Shown: positions 12,867 to 19,693 of the stretch, one piece after another
Position numbering within the stretch: position 1 is the stretch's first letter
Layout: each line of letters starts with the position of its first letter
Assembly (NCBI GenBank): GCA_947454665.1
Contig: CANGMU010000015.1
Coordinates: 1 to 19,693, forward strand
Length of the DNA: 19,693 nt
Source: Pseudomonadota bacterium
GTDB taxonomy: Bacteria > Pseudomonadota > Gammaproteobacteria > Steroidobacterales > Steroidobacteraceae
Direction: 5' to 3'
Made by a program: the position numbers and the translations under genes
Notes under the pieces: model-generated
Seen by the model: only the letters and a program-made list of their open reading frames with translations
What the model was told of the DNA's origin: nothing
Databases searched by the model: none

Positions 12867-15389
12867 ATGAGCTCCACTGCCGCGCATTCCGCCACGCCAG
12901 CCGCCGCCGGCGCCTGGGTCGTCCACAAGTTCGGCGGTTCCAGCGTCGCCGACGCGGACTGCTTCCGTCGTGTCGCGGACATCATCGAATCCCAGCCCTC
13001 GCCGAAGCTCGGCGTCGTGCTGTCGGCCTGCAAGGGCGTCACCGACGCGCTTCTGAATCTCGTCACGCAGGCCGAGCGTCAGGACGAAGGATTCGTCGCC
13101 GGGCTGCAGGCGCTGCGTGACCGCCACCAGACGATCGCCGACGCGCTGCTGTTGCCGGAGGCCACCGCGGCCTTTCTGGCCCGTTTCGATGCGGACCGCC
13201 AAGCCCTGCTTGGCATCTTCCGGGCGACGGCCCTGACGCAGTCGGCCGCGCCGGGTGTGCGCGATGTCGTCTCGGGCTATGGCGAGATCTGGTCGACGTC
13301 GCTGTTCGCCCCCTACCTCGCGCGCCGTCGTGAAGGGCAGAAGGGCGCTGCCGCCGTGCGGTGGCTTGATGCGCGCCAGTGCGTGACGGTCGAGAAGGGC
13401 CCGCTGGGTCCGGCTGTGCAATGGGATGTCTCGCGACTCAAGCTGGATGGCCTGCTGGCCGACGGCTTCGATGGCACCCTCGTCATCACCGGCTTCGTGG
13501 CGACGACGACGCATGGCGTGGCGACGACACTCGGTCGCAACGGCAGCGATTTCTCAGGCTCCATCTTCGGCGCGCTCCTTGAGGCCGCCGAGATCATCAT
13601 CTGGACGGACGTCGATGGCGTGCTGTCGGCGGATCCGCGCCGCGTGCCCAACGCGCAGGTGATCGATTCGCTGTCGTACAACGAGGCGATGGAACTCGCG
13701 TACTTCGGCGCGAAGGTGATCCATCCGCAGACGATGGCGCCGGCGGTGGGCCGCGCCATTCCAATCTACATTCGCAACACCTTCAACCCGGCTGGCCGCG
13801 GCACCCTGATCTGCGCGAAGCCGGATTCGACGCTGCTCGTGAAGGGCATCACGACGATCGAAGGCATCGCGCTGCTGAACATCGAGGGCGCCGGCATGAT
13901 CGGCGTCCCGGGCACCGCGCACCGCCTGTTCGGAGCCCTGCGCGAAGCCTCGATTTCCGTGATCCTGATTTCGCAGGGCAGCTCGGAACATTCGATCTGC
14001 TGCGCGATTCCGCAGGACCAGGCTGCGCGCGCCGAAGCGGCCGTGCGCAATGCCTTCGCGCAGGAGCTCGAAGGCGGCCAGATCCAGAACATCGATGTCA
14101 TGCCCGATCTGGCCATCCTGTCCGTCGTCGGCGACGGCATGGCCGGTACACCAGGCGTTTCAGCGAAGGTCTTCAACGCGCTCGGCGGCGCGTCGGTCAA
14201 CGTGCGCGCCATCGCGCAGGGCTCCTCGGAACGCAACATCTCGGTGGTCGTCGATGGCAAGCACGCCACGCGTGCGCTGCGCGCGACGCATGCGAGCTTC
14301 TACCTTTCGCCGAACACGCTCTCGATCGGCATCATCGGGCCGGGCACCGTGGGGCGCGTACTGATCGACCAGCTGGCTTCCCAGCAGGCGCGACTGTCGC
14401 GCGAATTCCAGCTGGAACTGCGCGTGCGCGGCATCATGGGCAGCACGCGCATGCTGTTGTCGGAGGAGGGCGTGGACCTTGCTGACTGGCAGGAGGTCTA
14501 CAGCAAGGCCACGACGCCTGCAGACCTCGGCAAGTTCGTCGACCACCTGTGCGTGGACTACCTGCCGCATACGGTCATCATCGACTGCACCGCCGATGGC
14601 GAAGTCGCCAAGCACTACCGCGAATGGCTCGAGAAGGGCATTCACGTTGTCACGCCCAACAAGAAGGCCAACAGCGCAGCGATGTCTTATTACGACTCGC
14701 TCAAGGTGGCGCGTCGCACGGGTGGCACGCACTACCTTTACGAAGGCACGGTGGGCGCCGGCCTGCCGGTGATCCAGACACTGCGCGACCTGCGCGAGAC
14801 GGGTGACGAGATCGACAGCATCGAGGGCATCTTCTCGGGGACGCTCGCCTACCTGTTCAACGTCTATGACGGCAGCACGCCGTTCTCGGCCATCGTCCGC
14901 GAGGCCAAGACGCGCGGTTACACCGAGCCCGATCCGCGCGACGACCTCTCCGGTACGGACGTCGCCCGCAAGCTCATCATCCTCGCGCGCGAGATGGGGC
15001 TGCGGCTTGAGATGTCCGACGTGAAGGTGGACAGCCTGGTGCCGGTCGACCTCGAGCAGGGTTCGATCGATGGCTTCCTCGATGGCCTGTCTGCCCATGA
15101 CGAGGGCATGAAGCTGCGCTTCGAGGCCGCCGCAAAGGCCGGCAAGGTGCTGCGTTACGTAGGTCGCATCACGGCCAAGGGCGAAGCCACCGTTGGACTC
15201 GTCGAACTCGACCGCAAGCATGCGTTCGCGAACATCGCACTGACGGACAATGTCGTGCGCTTCTCGACCGCCCGTTACAACAAGAACGCGCTGATCGTGC
15301 AGGGTCCGGGCGCCGGTCCTGAAGTCACGGCCGGTGGCGTGTTCGCCGACTTGCTGCGGCTGTCGGCCTATCTGGGAGCCCGTCTATGA
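12867..15389 (+). CDS. thrA: Bifunctional aspartate kinase / homoserine dehydrogenase I
   Basis: An 840-residue fusion enzyme that phosphorylates aspartate and reduces aspartate semialdehyde to homoserine, the first and third steps from aspartate to threonine. The kinase domain (about 17-315) starts with KFGGSSVA (21-28) and includes TTLGRNGSDFSGSIFGALL (220-238) and WTDVDGVLSADPR (246-258). Two ACT-type repeats lie at about 335-382 and 417-463. They share the pattern G-GM-G-PG...F-AL..AS..V..I.QGSSE, as expected for allosteric threonine feedback control. The NAD(P)-binding fold begins at GIIGPGTVGRVL (488-499). The dehydrogenase core includes TPNKKAN (596-602), EGTVGAGLPVI (626-636), GIFSGTLAYLF and EPDPRDDLSGTDVARK (687-702). 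Length matches ThrA of E. coli (820) with a short extra N-terminus. Its stop overlaps thrB (ATGA). Aspartate-semialdehyde dehydrogenase is not in the window. Confidence 0.98.
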   Translation: MSSTAAHSATPAAAGAWVVHKFGGSSVADADCFRRVADIIESQPSPKLGVVLSACKGVTDALLNLVTQAERQDEGFVAGLQALRDRHQTIADALLLPEATAAFLARFDADRQALLGIFRATALTQSAAPGVRDVVSGYGEIWSTSLFAPYLARRREGQKGAAAVRWLDARQCVTVEKGPLGPAVQWDVSRLKLDGLLADGFDGTLVITGFVATTTHGVATTLGRNGSDFSGSIFGALLEAAEIIIWTDVDGVLSADPRRVPNAQVIDSLSYNEAMELAYFGAKVIHPQTMAPAVGRAIPIYIRNTFNPAGRGTLICAKPDSTLLVKGITTIEGIALLNIEGAGMIGVPGTAHRLFGALREASISVILISQGSSEHSICCAIPQDQAARAEAAVRNAFAQELEGGQIQNIDVMPDLAILSVVGDGMAGTPGVSAKVFNALGGASVNVRAIAQGSSERNISVVVDGKHATRALRATHASFYLSPNTLSIGIIGPGTVGRVLIDQLASQQARLSREFQLELRVRGIMGSTRMLLSEEGVDLADWQEVYSKATTPADLGKFVDHLCVDYLPHTVIIDCTADGEVAKHYREWLEKGIHVVTPNKKANSAAMSYYDSLKVARRTGGTHYLYEGTVGAGLPVIQTLRDLRETGDEIDSIEGIFSGTLAYLFNVYDGSTPFSAIVREAKTRGYTEPDPRDDLSGTDVARKLIILAREMGLRLEMSDVKVDSLVPVDLEQGSIDGFLDGLSAHDEGMKLRFEAAAKAGKVLRYVGRITAKGEATVGLVELDRKHAFANIALTDNVVRFSTARYNKNALIVQGPGAGPEVTAGGVFADLLRLSAYLGARL

Positions 15390-16321
15390 CCGTCCTGCAC
15401 GCCAAGGCCTTCGCGCCGGCGTCCGTCGCCAATGTCGCCATCGGCTTCGACATCCTCGGCTTCTCCATCGATGCACTGGGCGACACGGTCACCGCGCACC
15501 GGTCGCCGACGCCGGGCGTTCGCATCACCGCGATCCGCGGTACCCAGGACGACCTGCCGCTGGAGGCCGCTAAGAACACCGCAGGTCGCGCGGTCATCGC
15601 GATGGTCGAGCAGCTGAAGCTCGACTTCGGCATCGAGATGGAGATCGACAAGGGCATCCCGCTGTCCTCCGGTCTCGGCGGTTCGGCGGCGTCGGCCGTG
15701 GCCGCGGTGGTTGCCGTCAACGCCTTGCTGCCGATCCCGCTGTCGAAGCTTGAATTGCTGCGTTTCGCGATGCAGGGCGAAGCCGTTGCCAGCGGATCGA
15801 TGCACGCCGACAACATCTCGCCATCGCTGTTCGGTGGCCTCGTGCTCACCGTCGGCATCGAGCACCCGCGCATCAAGCAGATTCCGGTGCCGCAGGGCAT
15901 CCGCGCGGTGATCGCGCACCCGCACATGTATGTTTCGACGAAGCAGGCCCGCGCGATCCTGTCGCGCACCGTGAACCTGTCGGACTTCGTCTGGCAGACC
16001 GCGAACCTCGCCGGTTTCATTTCTGGCTGCTATACGGATGACATCGACATGATCCGCGAGTCCTTCCAGGACGTCGTGATCGAGCCGCAGCGTCAGTTGC
16101 TGATTCCCGGCTTCCAGGACATCCGCGGTGCCGCGATGGACGCGGGCGCCCTGGGCTGCTCGATCTCGGGCGCTGGTCCGACGATGTTCGCGCTCTGCCT
16201 CGAGGCGGATGCGCCTTCCGTGCGCCAGGCCATGGTCGCGCAGTTCGGCAAGCAGGATCTCGGCGTGGATGACTGGGTTATTGCGATCCGCTCAGAAGGC
16301 GCCCACGTGGTGGCCGTCTGA
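15386..16321 (+). CDS. thrB: Homoserine kinase (GHMP family)
   Basis: A 311-residue cytoplasmic GHMP kinase that makes O-phosphohomoserine from homoserine and ATP. The N-terminal motif is APASVANVAIGFD (10-22). The phosphate-binding loop is GIPLSSGLGGSAASA (90-104), with substrate-binding residues around GSMHADNISPSLFGG (137-151). The C-terminal GHMP motif is SISGAGPTMFAL (259-270). The length is normal. Four-base overlap with thrA and a one-base overlap with thrC (TGATG) point to one polycistronic message in pathway order. The gene has the strong G/C third-position bias of its neighbours. Confidence 0.97.
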   Translation: MTVLHAKAFAPASVANVAIGFDILGFSIDALGDTVTAHRSPTPGVRITAIRGTQDDLPLEAAKNTAGRAVIAMVEQLKLDFGIEMEIDKGIPLSSGLGGSAASAVAAVVAVNALLPIPLSKLELLRFAMQGEAVASGSMHADNISPSLFGGLVLTVGIEHPRIKQIPVPQGIRAVIAHPHMYVSTKQARAILSRTVNLSDFVWQTANLAGFISGCYTDDIDMIRESFQDVVIEPQRQLLIPGFQDIRGAAMDAGALGCSISGAGPTMFALCLEADAPSVRQAMVAQFGKQDLGVDDWVIAIRSEGAHVVAV

Positions 16322-17622
16322 TGCGTTTTCCCAGCACGCGCCACCAGGCGCCGGAAGCCGGGTTCAGTCAGGCGCTGGCCCAGGGCCTCGCGCCGGATGG
16401 CGGTCTCTACGTGCCGGAAGCCTGGCCCTCGCTTGACGTGGCCGCTCTGCCGGATCCGGCGACGCTGGCTGGCGTGGGCGAGCGGTTCATCGGTGCCTTC
16501 GCTGAGGGTGATGCCCTTGAATCTGAAGTCGGCGACATCGTTCGCGAAGCCTTCGATTTCCCTGCTCCCCTCGTGCCGCTCGATGCGGACGGTCATCTCT
16601 CGGTGCTGGAGCTCTTTCACGGGCCCACGGCTGCGTTCAAGGATTTCGGCGCGCGCTTCCTCGCCGCCTGCCTGACGCGCATCCGTCGCGGCCAGCCGAA
16701 GCCGCTGCGCATCCTTGTGGCCACCTCGGGTGACACGGGCGGTGCCGTCGCGGCTGCCTTCCATCGCAAGCCCGGCATCGAAGTCGTCGTGCTCTTCCCG
16801 AAGGGCCTTGTTTCGCCGACGCAGCAGCAACAGCTGACGTGCTGGGGTGACAACATCAAGAGCCTCGCGGTGCAGGGCAGCTTCGATGACTGCCAGCGCA
16901 TGGTGAAGGAAGCCTTCCTCGATCCGACGATGCGCGCCGAAGCGGAGCTGTCTTCCGCGAACAGCATCAACCTCGGGCGCCTGTTGCCGCAGGCCGTGTA
17001 TTACGCGGCGACGAGCCTGACCGTGTGGCGCCAGCATGGCGAGAAGGCCTCGTTCATCATCCCCAGCGGCAACCTCGGCAACTCCGTGGCCTGCCTGTGG
17101 GCGAAGCAGATGGGTCTGCCGATCGGCGACATCCTGCTCGCGCACAACGCCAACCGCACCGTCCCCGATTACCTCACGAGTGGAAAGCTCGAGCCGCGCC
17201 CGAGCGTGGCCACGCTGGCCTCGGCGATGGACGTGGGCAATCCCAGCAACCTCGAGCGCATGTCGGCGCTCTATCCCGACGCGCAGCGCCTGGGCAATGC
17301 GTTGTCGGCCGTGTCGATCGAAGATGCTGCCATCGAGACCCGCATCAAGGCCGACTACGCGCACTTCGGTCAGGTCTGGTGCCCGCACACGGCCACAGCC
17401 GCTGAAGCCTGGGCGCGCATGAGCCCCGAACAGCAGGCCTCGCGTCGCTGGGTGCTGGTGGCCACCGCGCATCCGGCCAAGTTCCGCGAGATCGTCGAGC
17501 CCTTGATCGGTCGCGAGGTCGCGGTGCCGGATAATCTGCGCCGCCTGTTCGAGCTGCCTTCCGCGTTCACGGAGATTCCGGCAACGCTCGAGGCGCTGCG
17601 CGCCGCTACGCTGCGTGCCTGA
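16321..17622 (+). CDS. thrC: Threonine synthase
   Basis: A 433-residue PLP enzyme converting O-phosphohomoserine to threonine. The N-terminus has the family pattern GLAPDGGLYVPE (22-33). The PLP lysine is Lys107 in HGPTAAFKDFGARF, and TSGDTGGAVAAAF (135-147) and the phosphate-binding SGNLGN (249-254) are intact. Length and motifs fit the shorter bacterial class (E. coli type) with the N-terminal GLYVPE segment. It begins at the overlapping stop of thrB. Its last eight bases overlap the next gene, which starts with GTG. Confidence 0.97.
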   Translation: MRFPSTRHQAPEAGFSQALAQGLAPDGGLYVPEAWPSLDVAALPDPATLAGVGERFIGAFAEGDALESEVGDIVREAFDFPAPLVPLDADGHLSVLELFHGPTAAFKDFGARFLAACLTRIRRGQPKPLRILVATSGDTGGAVAAAFHRKPGIEVVVLFPKGLVSPTQQQQLTCWGDNIKSLAVQGSFDDCQRMVKEAFLDPTMRAEAELSSANSINLGRLLPQAVYYAATSLTVWRQHGEKASFIIPSGNLGNSVACLWAKQMGLPIGDILLAHNANRTVPDYLTSGKLEPRPSVATLASAMDVGNPSNLERMSALYPDAQRLGNALSAVSIEDAAIETRIKADYAHFGQVWCPHTATAAEAWARMSPEQQASRRWVLVATAHPAKFREIVEPLIGREVAVPDNLRRLFELPSAFTEIPATLEALRAATLRA

Positions 17623-18250
17623 TTTCCTGTTGACCCTCGTCGCGACGCCGCGGCGCATCGGCGTCGTGGTGGCCACCACGCTCTTCCTGCTGGGACTGCT
17701 CGTGGCGGCCTGGCGCGTCCACCGTCGCCGCCGTGCCCGCGCGCAGCGGGAAGCCGCGCTCTGCGAGATCGGCCTCGAATACCTGCGCGACCGGCTCGTG
17801 CCGGACGGCATGGGCGGCACGCTGCATGTGCCTTACCTGCTGCTGACGCCGCGGGGCGTCGTGCTGGTGGACCTCTGGGACGTGGCCGGCAACATCTTTG
17901 GCAGTGATCAGATGGGCGAGTGGACGGTGATGTCCGGCTCGCGCCGATCCACCTTCCTGAACCCGCAGCCCGCGATGTACGACCGCGTCGCGGCCGTGAA
18001 GGCGCTGGCGGGTGAGCTGTCCGTGGAGGGCCGCATGGTCTTCACGCGGCGCGGCACCTTCCTCAAGGGCTTGCCGCGCTGGACGCTGTCGGTCGAATCG
18101 CTGCGCCTGGAATTCCCGCCGGTCGAGGGCGCGACGGCCGATGCCTACCGGGCGCGTTACCGCGAGTCCTGGGCGGCAATCCTCGAGGGCACGACGCCGG
18201 GGCCGCGCAAGCAGTCCGCCAGCTTCCTGCAGGAACTCTTCCTGGGCTGA
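17615..18250 (+). CDS. Membrane-anchored NERD-domain protein, last gene of the thr operon
   Basis: A 211-residue protein starting at GTG 17615, eight bases inside the end of thrC, with no clear Shine-Dalgarno, so it is probably translated by coupling. One helix (about 14-33, RIGVVVATTLFLLGLLVAAW) is followed by a very basic stretch (HRRRRARAQR), which places the rest in the cytoplasm. Residues about 58-170 resemble the NERD (nuclease-related) domain: LVPDGMGGTLHVPYLLLTPR, then GVVLVDLWDVAGNIFGSDQM and GEWTV. In NERD proteins the VDLWD position usually holds an acidic-x-Lys core, and here Trp88 stands where I expect Lys, so nuclease activity is doubtful. Coupling to threonine biosynthesis is unexplained. 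The function is unknown. Confidence 0.8.
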   Translation: MPDFLLTLVATPRRIGVVVATTLFLLGLLVAAWRVHRRRRARAQREAALCEIGLEYLRDRLVPDGMGGTLHVPYLLLTPRGVVLVDLWDVAGNIFGSDQMGEWTVMSGSRRSTFLNPQPAMYDRVAAVKALAGELSVEGRMVFTRRGTFLKGLPRWTLSVESLRLEFPPVEGATADAYRARYRESWAAILEGTTPGPRKQSASFLQELFLG

Positions 18251-18254
18251 GCGA

Positions 18255-19043
18255 TCAGGGCAATCTGAAGAAGCGCTCGGCCGTTGCGGTTGTCGAGGCG
18301 GCCAATTGCTCGATGGACTCATTCCGCGCTTCGGCCACGACGCGTGCCACCTCGACCAGGAACGCCGGCTCGTTACGACGGCCTTCTGGCTTGGGACGCA
18401 GGCTGCGCGGCAACAGGTAGGGGGCATCGGTCTCGATCATCAGCCGATCGGCTGGTATGCGCCCTGCCAGCGATTTCAGGTGCAGGCCGCGCCGCTCATC
18501 GCAGATCCATCCGGTGATGCCCACATGGAGGCCCATCTCGAGATAGTCATCCAGCTCGTTGCCCTGTCCCGTGAAGCAGTGCGCCACGGCAGCTGTCAGC
18601 TGCGGATGGAATTCGCGCAGGATCGCGATGAAGTCGGAGTGCGCGTCGCGCTGATGCAGGAAAACCGGTTTACCCACCCGCACGGCCAGCTCAAGCTGCC
18701 GCGCAAAGGCGTCGCGTTGCGCTTCGCGCGGTGCGAAGTTGCGGTAGTAATCCAGGCCACATTCACCGACCGCCACGACGGCAGGCGAGGCCGCCAGTCG
18801 TTCCAGTTGCGCAAAACCCGCTTCATCGAGGTCTGCGGCATGGTGTGGATGCAGGCCGGCTGTCGCGAAGAAGCGCGTGGGCTGCAGGTGATGCAGATGG
18901 ATTGCGGCTTCACTGGCTGCGAGGCTCGTGCCCGTGATGATCTGGCGCTGCACGCCCGCAGACACGGCACGCTCGACGACCGCATCGAAGTCCGGCTGGA
19001 AGCTCTCGTGCGTCAGGTTCGAGCCGATATCGATCAGCTTCAT
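18255..19043 (-). CDS. tatD: TatD family metal-dependent DNase
   Basis: A 262-residue TIM-barrel metallohydrolase. It follows E. coli TatD closely: DIGSNLTHESF at the N-terminus, TAGLHPHHAADL (61-72), VGECGLDYYRNF (92-103, metal Glu94), HQRDAHSDF (130-138), AHCFTG (154-159) and ITGWICDERRGLHLK (176-190). It then has IETDAPYLLPRSLRPKP (203-219, Asp206) and RRNEPAFL. The ITGWxCDERRG and RRNEPAHL-type segments mark TatD itself rather than the YcfH or YjjV paralogues. E. coli TatD is a 3'-5' exonuclease active on single-stranded DNA and was linked to repair of oxidative damage; it is not needed for Tat export. The ATG at 19043 overlaps the aldolase stop (ATGA). The gene converges on the thr operon with only four bases between stops. 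Confidence 0.95.
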   Translation of the reverse strand: MKLIDIGSNLTHESFQPDFDAVVERAVSAGVQRQIITGTSLAASEAAIHLHHLQPTRFFATAGLHPHHAADLDEAGFAQLERLAASPAVVAVGECGLDYYRNFAPREAQRDAFARQLELAVRVGKPVFLHQRDAHSDFIAILREFHPQLTAAVAHCFTGQGNELDDYLEMGLHVGITGWICDERRGLHLKSLAGRIPADRLMIETDAPYLLPRSLRPKPEGRRNEPAFLVEVARVVAEARNESIEQLAASTTATAERFFRLP

Positions 19044-19693
19044 GTCTGCAGAGCCCTGCAGAGGGCGTCGACGTCGCCCTCCGGCTGGTCCCAGGACACG
19101 ACGAACCGGTAATGCCCCTGGGCCGGTGGGCCCCAGGCGTGAAACTCGAAACCTTGTGCGCGCAGTGAGGCTGCTTCCTGATCGACCAGCCGCAGGAAGA
19201 CCATGTTGGCTTCTGCGGGGTAAACCACACGCTGTCCCGCCGCCGCGGCGATACGTGAAGCCAGCTGGTTCGCACGCGCTGCATTGGCGAGGAAGAAATC
19301 CCCCTCGATGCAGGCCAGTAGCTGCGCCGACAGGTAACGCATTTTCGAGAAAAGCTGCGCGGCGCGTTTGCGGCGGCGCTCGAAATCGCGAACGAGGTCC
19401 AGGTTGAAGAACACCACGGCCTCTGCGGCCAGGGCGCCGTTCTTGGTCGCGCCGAAAGACAGGACGTCGATACCGGCTTGCCAGGTGAGTGCAGCCGGCG
19501 AGCCGTCCTGCGCGGCGAGGGCATTGGCAAAGCGTGCGCCGTCCAGGTGCAGGGGCAGTCCGTGGGCATGGGCGACATTCGCCAGCGCGGCGAGCTCTGC
19601 GGCCGTGTAGAGCGTGCCGCACTCCGTGACGGTGGCCAGCGTCACGGCCGACGGCAGCAGGCTGTGCACTGAAGGCACGAGGCCATCCAGTTC
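19040..19693 (-). CDS. Low-specificity L-threonine aldolase (partial, N-terminus outside window)
   Basis: The C-terminal 217 residues of a PLP fold-type I enzyme that cleaves L-threonine or allo-threonine to glycine and acetaldehyde. Seen directly: TVTECGTLYTAAEL, then LPLHLDGARFANAL (PLP-binding Asp and Arg), and VLSFGATKNGALAAEAVVFF, whose Lys is the expected Schiff-base residue. The segment DFERRRKRAAQLFSKMRYLS follows. The frame stays open to the right edge, so the start lies outside the window. The family is about 345 residues, so roughly 130 are missing. It overlaps tatD by four bases and is probably cotranscribed with it. A related beta-eliminating lyase cannot be wholly excluded, but the motif set fits LtaE-type aldolases best. 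Confidence 0.92.
   Translation of the reverse strand, partial: ELDGLVPSVHSLLPSAVTLATVTECGTLYTAAELAALANVAHAHGLPLHLDGARFANALAAQDGSPAALTWQAGIDVLSFGATKNGALAAEAVVFFNLDLVRDFERRRKRAAQLFSKMRYLSAQLLACIEGDFFLANAARANQLASRIAAAAGQRVVYPAEANMVFLRLVDQEAASLRAQGFEFHAWGPPAQGHYRFVVSWDQPEGDVDALCRALQT

Noticed and set aside
12753..13514. 254-codon N-terminal extension of the MocA-like gene antisense to thrA
   Set aside because: The nucleotidyltransferase fold begins just after GTG 12752, and the extension is Arg-rich antisense of the thrA kinase domain with no sensible start.
14160..15221. 353-codon minus-strand frame opposite the ThrA dehydrogenase domain
   Set aside because: It is antisense to conserved homoserine dehydrogenase motifs with no domain of its own.
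16093..17820. 575-codon open frame on the minus strand across thrB and thrC
   Set aside because: It lies antisense to two enzymes with complete motifs; its composition is Arg/His/Ala-rich as expected from G/C-biased codons read backwards, and it has no recognisable domain.
1..19693. CRISPR arrays, tRNA genes, insertion sequences, prophage or attachment sites
   Set aside because: No regularly spaced direct repeats, cloverleaf-like segments, transposase or integrase genes or terminal inverted repeats were seen; all long stretches are accounted for by housekeeping or pilus genes.

Overview
The window is high-GC (about 60-65% by eye), densely coded bacterial chromosome. It carries a thrABC operon with the fused aspartate kinase-homoserine dehydrogenase ThrA, a TatD of the E. 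coli type, a subtilase ending in a GlyGly-CTERM-like tail, and UppP. Together these suggest a gammaproteobacterium, possibly near Xanthomonadales; that placement is inference. No rRNA, tRNA, CRISPR array, insertion sequence or prophage gene is visible.

Layout. (1) Positions 1-2804, minus strand: uppP (undecaprenyl-diphosphate phosphatase, running off the left edge) downstream of a secreted S8 serine protease. (2) 2994-12168, plus strand: a tightly packed Tad/Flp (type IVc) pilus operon of 12 genes, most with start and stop codons overlapping. The order is Flp pilin, TadG-like, TadE-like, unknown secreted protein, second small Flp-like pilin, CpaB, CpaC secretin, CpaF ATPase, TadB, TadC, DUF192 protein, TadE-like. 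(3) 12156-12752, minus strand: a MocA-like nucleotidyltransferase whose 3' end overlaps the end of the Tad operon. (4) 12867-18250, plus strand: thrA-thrB-thrC plus a membrane-anchored NERD-domain protein, all overlapping. (5) 18255-19693, minus strand: tatD and a low-specificity threonine aldolase (running off the right edge), converging on the thr operon.

How the genes work together. The Tad block supplies pilins and pseudopilins, the outer-membrane secretin with its CpaB partner, one assembly ATPase and the TadB/TadC inner-membrane platform. It lacks TadZ/CpaE, TadD, RcpB and the prepilin peptidase TadV/CpaA, so those must be encoded elsewhere or be dispensable. ThrA, ThrB and ThrC together cover aspartate to threonine, apart from the aspartate-semialdehyde dehydrogenase step, which is not encoded here. 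The neighbouring aldolase splits threonine to glycine and acetaldehyde.

The most interesting material is in the Tad block: its reduced gene set, the second tiny Flp-like pilin, the unknown exported protein at 5301-5906 with an apparent internal duplication, and the embedded DUF192 gene. The NERD protein fused to the thr operon, with an altered core motif, also deserves a second look. There is no gene-free stretch over 300 bases. The two longest gaps (2805-2993 and 12753-12866) are divergent promoter regions.
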